Positions 43,846 through 52,503 of a stretch of 64,000 nt of DNA are shown in pieces. The notes under the pieces are model-generated. The model searched no databases and was not told where the DNA came from. It worked only from the letters and a program-made list of their open reading frames with translations. Position 1 is the first letter of the stretch. The number at the start of each line of letters is the position of its first letter. The stretch covers positions 99,372 through 163,371 of the forward strand of contig JBBQFI010000009.1 in assembly GCA_038321775.1 (NCBI GenBank). Reading direction: 5' to 3'. The DNA comes from JBBQFI01 sp038321775. GTDB lineage: Bacteria > Verrucomicrobiota > Verrucomicrobiia > Chthoniobacterales > UBA10450. The position numbers and the translations under genes were made by a program.

Positions 43846-45249
43846 ATGAGCGAACAAAATGAAAACCAGCCACCGCTGGAAACGGATTCTACAGCCGAGC
43901 GAAGGCGCCGGCCTCGGCGTCGCGGTCCGCGGCGAAATTACGGCCGATCAGATTATGCCGGTCGGCAAAATAACCACGGTGGTGCTCCCAGCAATCATGC
44001 TGGAGGCGGTGGCAACGAACATGGCGGAAACGAGAATATGACCTCAACGGAAACAGATCGCGGAAATGCGATGGCGACGGCCGCTGCTGACGACCGACAG
44101 CCACACGACCAATCGGACGAAACGATGGAAAATGGGGAACCGCGTGAGCCGGAGTTCGGCGAAGGCATCATTGAAATTTCGGGCAAAGGTTTCGGCTTCT
44201 TGCGTGATGCGAAACGAAACTTCGTGCAAACGCCGCAGGATATTTTTGTGACGCCGGAAATCGTGCGTCGCTTTGGTTTGCGCGACGGCATGTGGATTCA
44301 CGGCGAAACTCGCCGCGGCAATCGCGGGCCGCAGTTAACACGTCTGCTCAAGATCAATGATGACGAGCCGACCAAATACCAGGGCCTCCGGCCTTTTGAA
44401 GAGCTGACCACGATCAACCCGAACAAACGGATCACGCTCGAAACCGTGCCTGATCGTTATACCACGCGCATCATGGATTTAATGACGCCGCTGGGAATGG
44501 GCCAGCGCGGATTGATTGTCGCTCCGCCGCGTACCGGTAAAACGACATTGCTCCATCATATCGCAGACGCGGTAACGAAAAATCATCCGGAAATGAAGTT
44601 GATCATTCTTCTGGTCGACGAACGTCCGGAAGAAGTCACGGATTTCCGGCGGTCTTGTCCCGGCGCTGAAATCATGGCGAGCTCGAACGATAGCGATCTG
44701 AAGAGTCACACCCGCATTGCACAGCTTGCGATCGAGCGCGCCAAACGTCTGGTTGAAGCGGGCAAACACGTTTTCATTTTGCTCGACTCCATCACGCGAA
44801 CCGCGCGCGCCTTTAACAACTCGATGGGAGGCGGTGGCCGCACTATGAGCGGCGGTATCGATGCGCGCGCGATGGAAACTCCGCGTAAGATTTTCGCAGC
44901 TGCGCGTAATACTGAAGAAGCCGGATCGCTCACCATCGTCGCGACTGCGCTGATCGAAACGGGCAGCCGAATGGACGAACTGATTTTTCAGGAATTCAAA
45001 GGCACCGGTAACATGGAGCTCGTTCTCGATCGCAAAATCAGCGACCTGCGCATTTATCCAGCGGTGGATATTTTCCTGTCCGGCACTCGTCGCGAGGAGT
45101 TGTTGCTGCAAGCTTGGGAGCTGGAAAAGATCAATCTCATTCGCCGCGGTCTGGCGGGTCATAAACCGGACGAAGCGATTCAGCGTTTGCTCATGTTCGT
45201 GAAAAAATTCCCGACGAACACGCAGATGCTGAAGGAGATTCCGGGTTAA
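43846..45249 (+). CDS. rho: Transcription termination factor Rho with disordered N-terminal extension
   Basis: RNA-dependent ATPase hexamer. Residues 1 to about 100 are low-complexity, rich in Arg, Asn, Gly and His (for example RRRRPRRRGPRRNYGR, SNHAGGGGNEHGGNEN). Then come the RNA-binding domain (GEGIIEISGKGFGFLRDAKR) and the ATPase core with Walker A APPRTGKTT and Walker B LIILLVDER. The 467 residues compare with 419 in E. coli. Similar inserts in other phyla alter RNA binding or favour phase separation; that role here is inference. The ATG at 43846 fits, and the frame upstream is not conserved-looking. Confidence 0.95.
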   Translation: MSEQNENQPPLETDSTAERRRRPRRRGPRRNYGRSDYAGRQNNHGGAPSNHAGGGGNEHGGNENMTSTETDRGNAMATAAADDRQPHDQSDETMENGEPREPEFGEGIIEISGKGFGFLRDAKRNFVQTPQDIFVTPEIVRRFGLRDGMWIHGETRRGNRGPQLTRLLKINDDEPTKYQGLRPFEELTTINPNKRITLETVPDRYTTRIMDLMTPLGMGQRGLIVAPPRTGKTTLLHHIADAVTKNHPEMKLIILLVDERPEEVTDFRRSCPGAEIMASSNDSDLKSHTRIAQLAIERAKRLVEAGKHVFILLDSITRTARAFNNSMGGGGRTMSGGIDARAMETPRKIFAAARNTEEAGSLTIVATALIETGSRMDELIFQEFKGTGNMELVLDRKISDLRIYPAVDIFLSGTRREELLLQAWELEKINLIRRGLAGHKPDEAIQRLLMFVKKFPTNTQMLKEIPG

Positions 45250-45255
45250 CCTTCG

Positions 45256-45792
45256 ATGAATTCTCAACTCGAGAACCGAAAGGCGAAAGTTCTCGAGTGG
45301 GAAGTTCTCCCACCCGAAGAGGAACGAAAGCGTGCTCAGCTCGATCCGCTTTTTCGCTGGCTCGCGCTTATCATGGATGAGTTGCTGCGCTTCCCCGGAA
45401 CGAAATTTCGCTTCGGCCTTGATCCAATTCTTGGCCTGATCCCCGGCATCGGGGATACAGCGTCCGCCTTCGTTTCCGCGGTGGCGTTACTGCAAGCGGT
45501 CCGTTGCGGGTTGCCTAAAATCGTTCTCTCTCGGATGGCATTGAACATCTTAGTCAACGAACTCGTCGGTATTATTCCAGGGCTCGGCGATGCTTTTTCC
45601 TTCTGGTTTAAATCGAACGCGCGGAACTATCAGATTCTCCGCGAACACACCGGCGCGCCGCGCAAATCGCGTCGGAGCGATTGGATTTTTGTCATCGCGG
45701 TTTTGTTGCTTCTGTTCGTGATCGTGTGCGCCGGAATCGCCGTCAGCTTCTTTATTTTGCAGGAACTCTTAAAATTTCTCTCTGTGCGATAG
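45256..45792 (+). CDS. DUF4112 membrane protein
   Basis: 178 residues. The central region LIMDELLRFPGTKFRFGLDP and LGLIPGIGDTASAFVSAVAL is the DUF4112 signature, repeated in part as ELVGIIPGLGDAFSFWFKSN. A C-terminal membrane helix (IFVIAVLLLLFVIVCAGIAV) follows. Function unknown. It begins 6 bp after the rho stop, so the two are probably co-transcribed. It is convergent with glnE, with a motif copy filling the 6-bp gap between the two stops. Confidence 0.85.
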   Translation: MNSQLENRKAKVLEWEVLPPEEERKRAQLDPLFRWLALIMDELLRFPGTKFRFGLDPILGLIPGIGDTASAFVSAVALLQAVRCGLPKIVLSRMALNILVNELVGIIPGLGDAFSFWFKSNARNYQILREHTGAPRKSRRSDWIFVIAVLLLLFVIVCAGIAVSFFILQELLKFLSVR

Positions 45793-45798
45793 CAGTCG

Positions 45799-48558
45799 TT
45801 AGGCAATTCGGCGCAGATAGATCGCGTGAATTTTTTGGCGCGCTTCGTCATAGCTTTGCACAAAAGTTTCGAACTCTTTGTAGCCGAGCCAACTCGCCAG
45901 ACGACGCTGCTCGAATTCGCCACTGGGCAGACTTGAAACACTTTTGTTTTCCCATCGACGCAGCGCCGATTCGCAGCGCCGCAAAAAACCGTAGCTGATC
46001 TTCAACTGACTCACTTCGGTCTGCGCGAGAATGTCGTGCTGCGCCAATTCCACCACGGCTTCCGTCCAGTTTGGATTCCAAATACCAGCGCGCATTTGCA
46101 ACGCCTGGACAAGAAACTCGGCTTCCACCATGCCGCCGGTTCCCGTTTTAAAATCCAGCGTTCCGCTTCCGCGATCGCGGCGAATTCTTTCCGTCATGGC
46201 CTGGATTTCAGTGAAAAGATCGGGACGTTGACCAGCTTTGCGCCAAACGTTTTGCGCCATCTCCAGAAAATCGGCATTCTGCGGACCGATCACGGGACGC
46301 GCACGCGTGAGAGCCTGCAGCTCCCACAGTTGAGCGCGATTTTGATAATATGATTCGTAAGTCGCGAGCGAACCAACAAGAGGACCTTTCTCGCCGTCAG
46401 GACGCAGCCGCGTATCAAGCGGAGAGATAGTTCCGTTCGGCGTTGGTTTGCCCATCGCGACAAAGAGATTTTGCGCGGCGCGGGCGTTCTCGCCGACAAA
46501 TAAAACATCAAGATCAGCACCGTAGGTTATTTCTCGTCCGCCAAATTTTCCCAGTGCAATAATCGTTAGGCCACTAGCGCCGGCCAGGAGCCGGTCCGTA
46601 AAGACTAAACAGGCTTCTGCCAACGCTGAATGTTCGTTCAAAAGTGTGACGGGATTGGAAAGAGCGAGCACGTCGCGTAGGAGAATGCGCAGCCATTGTG
46701 TCTGCCGATATGCTCGCACGACATTGAGAGTTGCTGCGGTCGCGCCTACCGACTCGAGGCGACTAAGATGTTCGGCCACATCGAATGGTTGATCGAGCTT
46801 GCGGCTGCGGGTGATCTCTTCCAATAATTGCGGTTGCCTAACGAGCAAATCGCCGGCATGTCGGCTAACATCGAAAATTTTCGTCAGCAATTCGAGCAAG
46901 CGCGGATTCACCGCGAGCAGTTCAAAAAGCATGCTGCGTAATCCGTAGGCTTCGACAAAGCGGACCAGCTGATTCAGCGTCGCATCCGGATCCGCTTGCC
47001 GTGCCAATTCCGCTAACAATAGCGGACGCAACCTGCGGAAAACTTGACGCGTCCGTGGTGCGACATGGAAACGCGCCGGCCCTTCCGCCAGCTCCGCCAT
47101 CGATTTAATCGCGCGCGCTTCGTCGCGAAAAATTGCAGCGCTCGGCGTGGCGGGGCCGGCGAACTCGATTGAGGCCGCCACGTTTTTTTCAAAAATTGTC
47201 CGCACATTTCCCGTGTGAACCTGCAGACTTGCGGCCAATTCCTTCGTTGAAGCAAAGCCAAGACTGAGTGCAAGGCGGCGCAAGGCTTCGGCATCGTCCG
47301 GCAGCGTGTGAGTCTGCTGTTCGGCCTCGATTTGCAGGCGATGTTCCACTCGCCGCAAAAATCGATAGGCGCCGTCGAGCGCGAGCACCTCTTTGTGCGG
47401 TAAAAGATCGAGCTGCGCCAAAGCGTGCAAAGTTTTCAACGTGCTCGTCTCCTGCAGGAAGGCGTGCCGCGCGCCGTGAATCAATTGCAGGGCCTGCACG
47501 GTAAATTCAATTTCACGAATTCCCCCAGCGCCAAGTTTGACGTCGCGCGCCAAATTTTCGTGTCCGACAATTTCGCGTTCGATTCGGCGCTTTAAGACGG
47601 CAATTTCATCCAACAGATCTGGCGTCGGACTTTTTGGATAGATGAACGGTTGGTGTTGTTGCAGGAATTCATAAGCGAGTTCTTCACTGCCGCAGACACC
47701 ACGCGCACGTATCATCGCGAGTCGCTCCCATGTCTCGCCGAAACCAGCATAATAATTTTCCATGCTCTCGAGCGAACGCGCCAGCGGCCCCGCACTGCCT
47801 TCCGGCCGCAATCGCAAATCGATTCGAAAAAGCGCGCCATCCGAACTCGAGCTGGAAAACGCTTCCACGATTTTCGCGCCTAACCGGTTAAACCATTCGT
47901 GGTAGCTCAGGTTTGCCGAGAGTTGTCCTTCGTGGCTGTAGAGAAAAACAACGTCCACGTCGGAGCTATAATTTAATTCGCGTCCGCCTAATTTCCCGAG
48001 GCCGAGCACGGTAAATTCCGCGTCCGGCGACCCAAAACGATTCCGGAGTTCGCGATTCCAATGTCGAAACACCTGACTAAGACAAATCGATGCAAGATGT
48101 GAGAGCTCTTCGGTACTCTCTTCGATGCTGGCAATTTCGGCCAGTTCGCGCAGGGCGATGCGCGCCATCTCTCGACCTTTCCAACGTCGCAGAACTTCAA
48201 AATTATTCTCGGCAATGTCGCCGCGGTTTAGTTCGCGCAAATCGGTGAGCATGTGACCGTAGCCGCGCTCGGTCTGGCAATTGTTCGCGAGCCAGAACAG
48301 CATTTTAGGCTCGTTAACAATGCGGGTCGCGCAAATGCTGGAGACGGAAAAGAGATGAAGGAGCGTCGATTCGCCGAGCGGGAAATTTGCTAGAAACTCG
48401 CGAAAGGGCGGTGCCGCCTCCGGCCACTTTTCGCGCAATGCTAACAGCGTGGTTGTGACTCGCTCCGGGAAGATTGTCGATGCAGCTTTCCCTTCGATCC
48501 AACGATCGGAGGAATTCTTAATAGGCGACCGACGCGACATCAGAACGCGAGCAAACAT
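45799..48558 (-). CDS. glnE: Bifunctional glutamine synthetase adenylyltransferase/adenylyl-removing enzyme
   Basis: Adds AMP to, and removes it from, glutamine synthetase in response to PII signals. Two nucleotidyltransferase domains are visible: VLGLGKLGGRELNYSSDVDV in the N-terminal half and ALGKFGGREITYGADLDVLF in the C-terminal half. 919 residues, near the usual 940. Its stop TAA is the TAA of a GCCTAACGA copy (45796-45804). Further copies at 46563 and 46836 are read as LTI and LLVRQ. Its presence implies nitrogen control by covalent modification of GlnA. Confidence 0.95.
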   Translation of the reverse strand: MFARVLMSRRSPIKNSSDRWIEGKAASTIFPERVTTTLLALREKWPEAAPPFREFLANFPLGESTLLHLFSVSSICATRIVNEPKMLFWLANNCQTERGYGHMLTDLRELNRGDIAENNFEVLRRWKGREMARIALRELAEIASIEESTEELSHLASICLSQVFRHWNRELRNRFGSPDAEFTVLGLGKLGGRELNYSSDVDVVFLYSHEGQLSANLSYHEWFNRLGAKIVEAFSSSSSDGALFRIDLRLRPEGSAGPLARSLESMENYYAGFGETWERLAMIRARGVCGSEELAYEFLQQHQPFIYPKSPTPDLLDEIAVLKRRIEREIVGHENLARDVKLGAGGIREIEFTVQALQLIHGARHAFLQETSTLKTLHALAQLDLLPHKEVLALDGAYRFLRRVEHRLQIEAEQQTHTLPDDAEALRRLALSLGFASTKELAASLQVHTGNVRTIFEKNVAASIEFAGPATPSAAIFRDEARAIKSMAELAEGPARFHVAPRTRQVFRRLRPLLLAELARQADPDATLNQLVRFVEAYGLRSMLFELLAVNPRLLELLTKIFDVSRHAGDLLVRQPQLLEEITRSRKLDQPFDVAEHLSRLESVGATAATLNVVRAYRQTQWLRILLRDVLALSNPVTLLNEHSALAEACLVFTDRLLAGASGLTIIALGKFGGREITYGADLDVLFVGENARAAQNLFVAMGKPTPNGTISPLDTRLRPDGEKGPLVGSLATYESYYQNRAQLWELQALTRARPVIGPQNADFLEMAQNVWRKAGQRPDLFTEIQAMTERIRRDRGSGTLDFKTGTGGMVEAEFLVQALQMRAGIWNPNWTEAVVELAQHDILAQTEVSQLKISYGFLRRCESALRRWENKSVSSLPSGEFEQRRLASWLGYKEFETFVQSYDEARQKIHAIYLRRIA

Positions 48559-48598
48559 TCACCGCCGCGAATTGCAACTGATGCGGCAGATCGATCGG

Positions 48599-49456
48599 CT
48601 ATTCGACCTGTAGTTGCTCGGTCATCTTGGCGCGAGCCTGTTCGAGTTTGGCGCGTTCGCTACGAGTGAGACTCCCGATTCCCGCGCGCGAAATTTTGTC
48701 GAGCAGAGGATCGATTTCTTCCGTGATGAATTCTTCCGCGCTCATGCGTTTGAGCCGTTCTGTTTCCAGCCGACGATGGTGGATCATGCGCTGGAGAAAC
48801 GACGGCCGCCCAAAACCAAGCAGGTGCGCGCAAAGCCAACCGGCGATGCATCCGCCAAAATAGGCGCTGTGCGCGACTGTCCCGCCACGATCCACAATAA
48901 TGAGAGCCAGCGCGATTGTGAACACACCGTAAGCGAGATGCTTGGCCTTTAGCCGAATCGGCAGGACAAAGAAGACCATCGACGTTAACTCCAACTCCGG
49001 AAGAATCGTCGCGTAGGCAACCAGCACAGCGGCCACACCGCCTCCCGCCGCGTAAAGGGCGCAGTTTGCCGGCATCAAGAACAGATGACCCAACTCACCT
49101 GCGATCACTCCGGAAAAATAAAGAATAAGAAAATGTTTTTGCCCGAGAATTGATTCCACATCGCGCCCGAGCAGATACAGAAGCAGCATGTTTCCGAGCA
49201 AATCCCACGGCCCGTCATGCAGAAACATCGCGGTGAAAAATTGCCAACCGTAAGCTTCGTGCATTCCGCGCCCGCTGAGTGCGAGATAATCACGAACGAA
49301 AATCGGATCCCGGCTTTGCAGGACAACCTGCACGACAAAAACGACAATGTTCGCGGTAACGAGCGCGAGCAAAGCAATCTGCTGCTGCTGCGTCCAGCGG
49401 CGCGTTAAGGTAGAGCGTTTTCGACCCGAGAGACGCATTTCACGAGAGTATCGCAA
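48599..49456 (-). CDS. Rhomboid-fold membrane protein, apparently inactive
   Basis: 285 residues with about six transmembrane helices and a cytoplasmic Arg/Glu-rich tail. Rhomboid landmarks are present: FFTAMFLHDGPWDLLGNML (loop and TM2), YFSGVIAGELGHLF, and VAHSAYFGGCIAGWLCAHL with the catalytic-position histidine. The serine motif GxSG, however, reads YAAGGGVAAV, so the nucleophile is Gly. It is therefore probably a pseudo-rhomboid that binds rather than cleaves clients. An internal ATG (MRLSGRKR) is an alternative start. It lies 40 bp upstream of glnE on the same strand. Confidence 0.8.
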   Translation of the reverse strand: MRYSREMRLSGRKRSTLTRRWTQQQQIALLALVTANIVVFVVQVVLQSRDPIFVRDYLALSGRGMHEAYGWQFFTAMFLHDGPWDLLGNMLLLYLLGRDVESILGQKHFLILYFSGVIAGELGHLFLMPANCALYAAGGGVAAVLVAYATILPELELTSMVFFVLPIRLKAKHLAYGVFTIALALIIVDRGGTVAHSAYFGGCIAGWLCAHLLGFGRPSFLQRMIHHRRLETERLKRMSAEEFITEEIDPLLDKISRAGIGSLTRSERAKLEQARAKMTEQLQVE

Positions 49457-49512
49457 ATCGATTTTTTTGTCGATTTGGAAAAAGAAAAACCATCATTTTA
49501 AGCCGTTCTTTT

Positions 49513-50376
49513 TCACGCCGGGACCAGCACCCGTAGCCGGCGCTTGTGGATCTGGAAGTCGACCGGACACTCGCCAATCAATTCTCCGTCGATTTCCACC
49601 GGGACATCTTCTGCGCTCGTCACGCGCAGTCTCTCCGTCTGGAAATATTCCACTTCCGGCAGCCGAATCGCTGAGCTGAACAAGACGTTTTGCAAATATT
49701 TAATGATTTCGAGATAACCAAGTTGTTTGAAAATCACGACGTCGAGAAGGCCATCATCGAGGACGGCATTTTTAAAAAACGGAAAAGGACCACCATACAA
49801 ACGTCCATTGCCGACGAGGACGAAGGAGCCTTCTTCGGTCACGGCGTTAGCCGATTCGATTCGCAAAAGCGGCGGGCGCCGTGCTGCGATCTGCGCCGCG
49901 GAAACAAGATAACTGAGAGGTCCGAAGCTCCGTTTGAATGCGCGACTGGTCTCTTTCACTACCTGCGCATCGAGTCCAACGCCGGCGAGTTGGACAAAAT
50001 GTTTGTCGTTCGCCGTTGGCATGTCGATAAGACGCGTGTGCTGTTTCTGAATAATATCCCAGCAGCGACCGAGATTGTTTGAGGGCAAGCCCAGCTCGAG
50101 CGCGAAAACATTCATCGTCCCCATTGGTAACAGACCGAGCGCAACCTCGGTGCCGGCCAGACCGTTCACGACTTCATTGATCGTGCCGTCGCCGCCGGCC
50201 GCCACGATCGTCTCAAATCCTTCCTCCGCAGCCCGGCGCGCAATGGTCTCGGCTTCGCCGATCCGCGAAGTCGCGCACATCACCGCATCGCCCGCGATCT
50301 CTTCAACGCGCGTTCGCCAGCGTCGCGCGCGTTCGCTGTTCGCAGCGGGATTCAAAATGATGATGGTGTTTTTCAA
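49513..50376 (-). CDS. Diacylglycerol-kinase-family lipid kinase (YegS/DgkB-like)
   Basis: 287 residues. The nucleotide-binding motif VAAGGDGTINEVVNGL is at about residues 58-73, with LGLLPMGTMNVFALELGLP and GRLYGGPFPFFKNAVLDDGL later, all typical of the DAGK catalytic fold. It phosphorylates diacylglycerol or a related lipid (ceramide or sphingoid base are possible). It is divergent from the AsmA-like gene 61 bp away. Confidence 0.88.
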   Translation of the reverse strand: MKNTIIILNPAANSERARRWRTRVEEIAGDAVMCATSRIGEAETIARRAAEEGFETIVAAGGDGTINEVVNGLAGTEVALGLLPMGTMNVFALELGLPSNNLGRCWDIIQKQHTRLIDMPTANDKHFVQLAGVGLDAQVVKETSRAFKRSFGPLSYLVSAAQIAARRPPLLRIESANAVTEEGSFVLVGNGRLYGGPFPFFKNAVLDDGLLDVVIFKQLGYLEIIKYLQNVLFSSAIRLPEVEYFQTERLRVTSAEDVPVEIDGELIGECPVDFQIHKRRLRVLVPA

Positions 50377-50437
50377 TTGGAAATTAGCCCTCGGGCTTTG
50401 GCCTTTTCTTCAACTTCCGGCTGCGTAACGTTCGAAC

Positions 50438-51952
50438 GTGAAAAAACTGGGCCGATTTTTTTTGATCGGCATTGGCGTGTTCTTCGGTTTGGCGATCATC
50501 CTTTTGCTCGCTGTGAATCTGTATGTTCAATCGCAGGCGACACAAGCGAGGATTCAGCAGGAACTTAGCCAGCGCCTTAACACGCCGCTGCATATTCGTC
50601 GCATCAGCATCACGCCGTGGGGCGGACTGAAGCTCACTGGAATCACAATTCCGCAGGCAACTCCGGCGGTGGGCGAATTTTTAGAAGCAAAAGCTTTTCG
50701 GCTGCGCATTCGATTTAGTTCTCTTTTTTCGCAACGGCTGGTGATCAAAGAAATCTCGTTGAATCAACCAAAGGTTGTTTGGATCCAGAATGCCGAAGGC
50801 AAATGGCGATTGCCCGAATTACCCGCGCCACGCGAGAATCCCGTGAGCGCTCCCGCGGCGCCTCCGGTCGTTCCAACTGCGACGCCCGAGAAAATTGCAC
50901 GTGCCACCCCGTCCTTGCCGGAAGTCGCGCCGGGCGCGGCCAAGGTTGAAAAGCGGGAACCCGCAGCGTTCGTTCCCGAAATTCGACGGGTCAAGTTAGC
51001 AGACGGCGCATTTCACTTTCTCGACGAAACCGGAAAAGTAGTGGCGACATTTGAAGGCGTTGATTTTCACTCAACCTTTCGCAGCACGACGGCGTTGAAC
51101 GGCACAATCGAAATCGCGAAAACATCTTTGCGGGATCGATTTTTCCTCGAAGAACTGCAATCACCCTTGCGCTACGATCCGGGCGCGCTGGAGTTTTCGA
51201 ATGTTTCCGCAAAAGCGGATGGCGGTCAGATTACCGGATCGTTTTCGATGCGACCGCAGGAGCAGGATTCTCCTTTTACCGCGCAAGTTCGGTTTCACGA
51301 TCTGCAGGCGGATGAAATCATTACCGAAGCCGGCGGACCGAATGGAATGGTAAAAGGAAAACTGGAGGGAAGGTTGGACGCGTCTGGAAAAACCGCAGAC
51401 CCTAACGCGCTTAATGGCAGCGGTGAAATTTTCCTGCGCGACGGTCAAGTGCAGCAATACAGCCTGCTCGTTGCTCTCGGTCAGATTTTGCAGATTGAAG
51501 AATTAACGCAGCTCCATCTCGAACAAGCCGAAGTGAAATATCATTTAAGCCCGGGTTTGGTGACGGTGGATAAACTGCTTCTGCGTTCGCCCAATATTCG
51601 TCTTTCGGCCACGGGCACGATTACTTTTGCCGGGAAAATGCACTTGGAATCGCAGCTCGCGCTAAACGAGAAAGTGCGCGGCCAATTGTTTAGGGCAATC
51701 CGTAATAATTTTCAGCCGACTCAGGACCCGGGCTACAGCGCGGTGACTTTTCAAATCAACGGGACCGTCGATCGACCGAAAACAAATCTGATGGATAAAG
51801 TCATCGGCGGTGATCTGAAAGATATCGGGGGCGTGCTCAATAGTTTGTTTGGCGGAGGTAAATCCGAGCGATCAAAAAAGAAAAAACACAGCAACGAGAG
51901 CGCTCCAGTTCCGTCGCCCACAGAATCACCGGCGCCTTCCGCGTCGCCATGA
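50438..51952 (+). CDS. AsmA/DUF748-like envelope protein
   Basis: 504 residues. The N-terminal membrane anchor (FFLIGIGVFFGLAIILLLAV) is followed by the AsmA start pattern LSQRLNTPLHIRRISITPWG, an Ala/Pro-rich linker (about 125-170), and beta-strand repeats (LNGTIEIAKTSLRDRFFLEE, GSGEIFLRDGQVQQYSLLVA). The C-terminus is Lys/Ser/Pro-rich. A likely role is lipid transport or outer-membrane biogenesis. It overlaps rsmD by 4 bp (ATGA). Confidence 0.75.
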   Translation: MKKLGRFFLIGIGVFFGLAIILLLAVNLYVQSQATQARIQQELSQRLNTPLHIRRISITPWGGLKLTGITIPQATPAVGEFLEAKAFRLRIRFSSLFSQRLVIKEISLNQPKVVWIQNAEGKWRLPELPAPRENPVSAPAAPPVVPTATPEKIARATPSLPEVAPGAAKVEKREPAAFVPEIRRVKLADGAFHFLDETGKVVATFEGVDFHSTFRSTTALNGTIEIAKTSLRDRFFLEELQSPLRYDPGALEFSNVSAKADGGQITGSFSMRPQEQDSPFTAQVRFHDLQADEIITEAGGPNGMVKGKLEGRLDASGKTADPNALNGSGEIFLRDGQVQQYSLLVALGQILQIEELTQLHLEQAEVKYHLSPGLVTVDKLLLRSPNIRLSATGTITFAGKMHLESQLALNEKVRGQLFRAIRNNFQPTQDPGYSAVTFQINGTVDRPKTNLMDKVIGGDLKDIGGVLNSLFGGGKSERSKKKKHSNESAPVPSPTESPAPSASP

Positions 51953-52503
51953 GAGTGATCGCCGGAAGCGCCGGCGGCATCCGGCTGGATGTTCCAAAAC
52001 GTCAGGTGCGACCGACAATGGATCGCGTGAAAGCCGCAATTTTCTCCAGTCTTGGTGAAGCCGTGATCGGTGCGCGCGTCCTCGATCTTTTTGCCGGGAC
52101 AGGCGCTTTAGGAATCGAAGCGCTCAGTCGCGGCGCAGCTTTCGCTCGATTTATCGATCAGGACCGCGAAGCGATTGCTTCCATCGAGAGTAACCTCGCG
52201 AAAACAAAATTCACCGGCCGCGTCGTAAAACGGGAAGTTTTCGATTTTTTGCGGCATCCCGTTTTTACGGAGCGTTTCGATATCATCTTCGCCGATCCGC
52301 CGTATGAAAAAACGGCGAATGGCAAGGCTTTCACGGCTTTGCTTCTCACAAGCCAAGCGCTTGCAGAAATGATTGAGCCAGACGGGATCCTCGTGTTGGA
52401 GAAACATCCGTCAGAAAAAATTCAGGACGATGATTTGTGGAATATCACGCGCGCAAAAAAATACGGCGCGACAGAAGTGATCTTCCTGCAACGCGCGACA
52501 TGA
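51949..52503 (+). CDS. rsmD: 16S rRNA (guanine966-N2)-methyltransferase
   Basis: 184 residues. It starts MRVIAGSAGGIRLDVPKRQV with RPTMDRVKAAIFSSL, the RsmD signature. SAM motif: VLDLFAGTGALGIEALSRGA; catalytic DPPY at about 112 (IIFADPPYEK). It acts on the small subunit during assembly. It is translationally coupled upstream to the AsmA-like gene and downstream to waaA (ATGA at 52500). Confidence 0.95.
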   Translation: MRVIAGSAGGIRLDVPKRQVRPTMDRVKAAIFSSLGEAVIGARVLDLFAGTGALGIEALSRGAAFARFIDQDREAIASIESNLAKTKFTGRVVKREVFDFLRHPVFTERFDIIFADPPYEKTANGKAFTALLLTSQALAEMIEPDGILVLEKHPSEKIQDDDLWNITRAKKYGATEVIFLQRAT

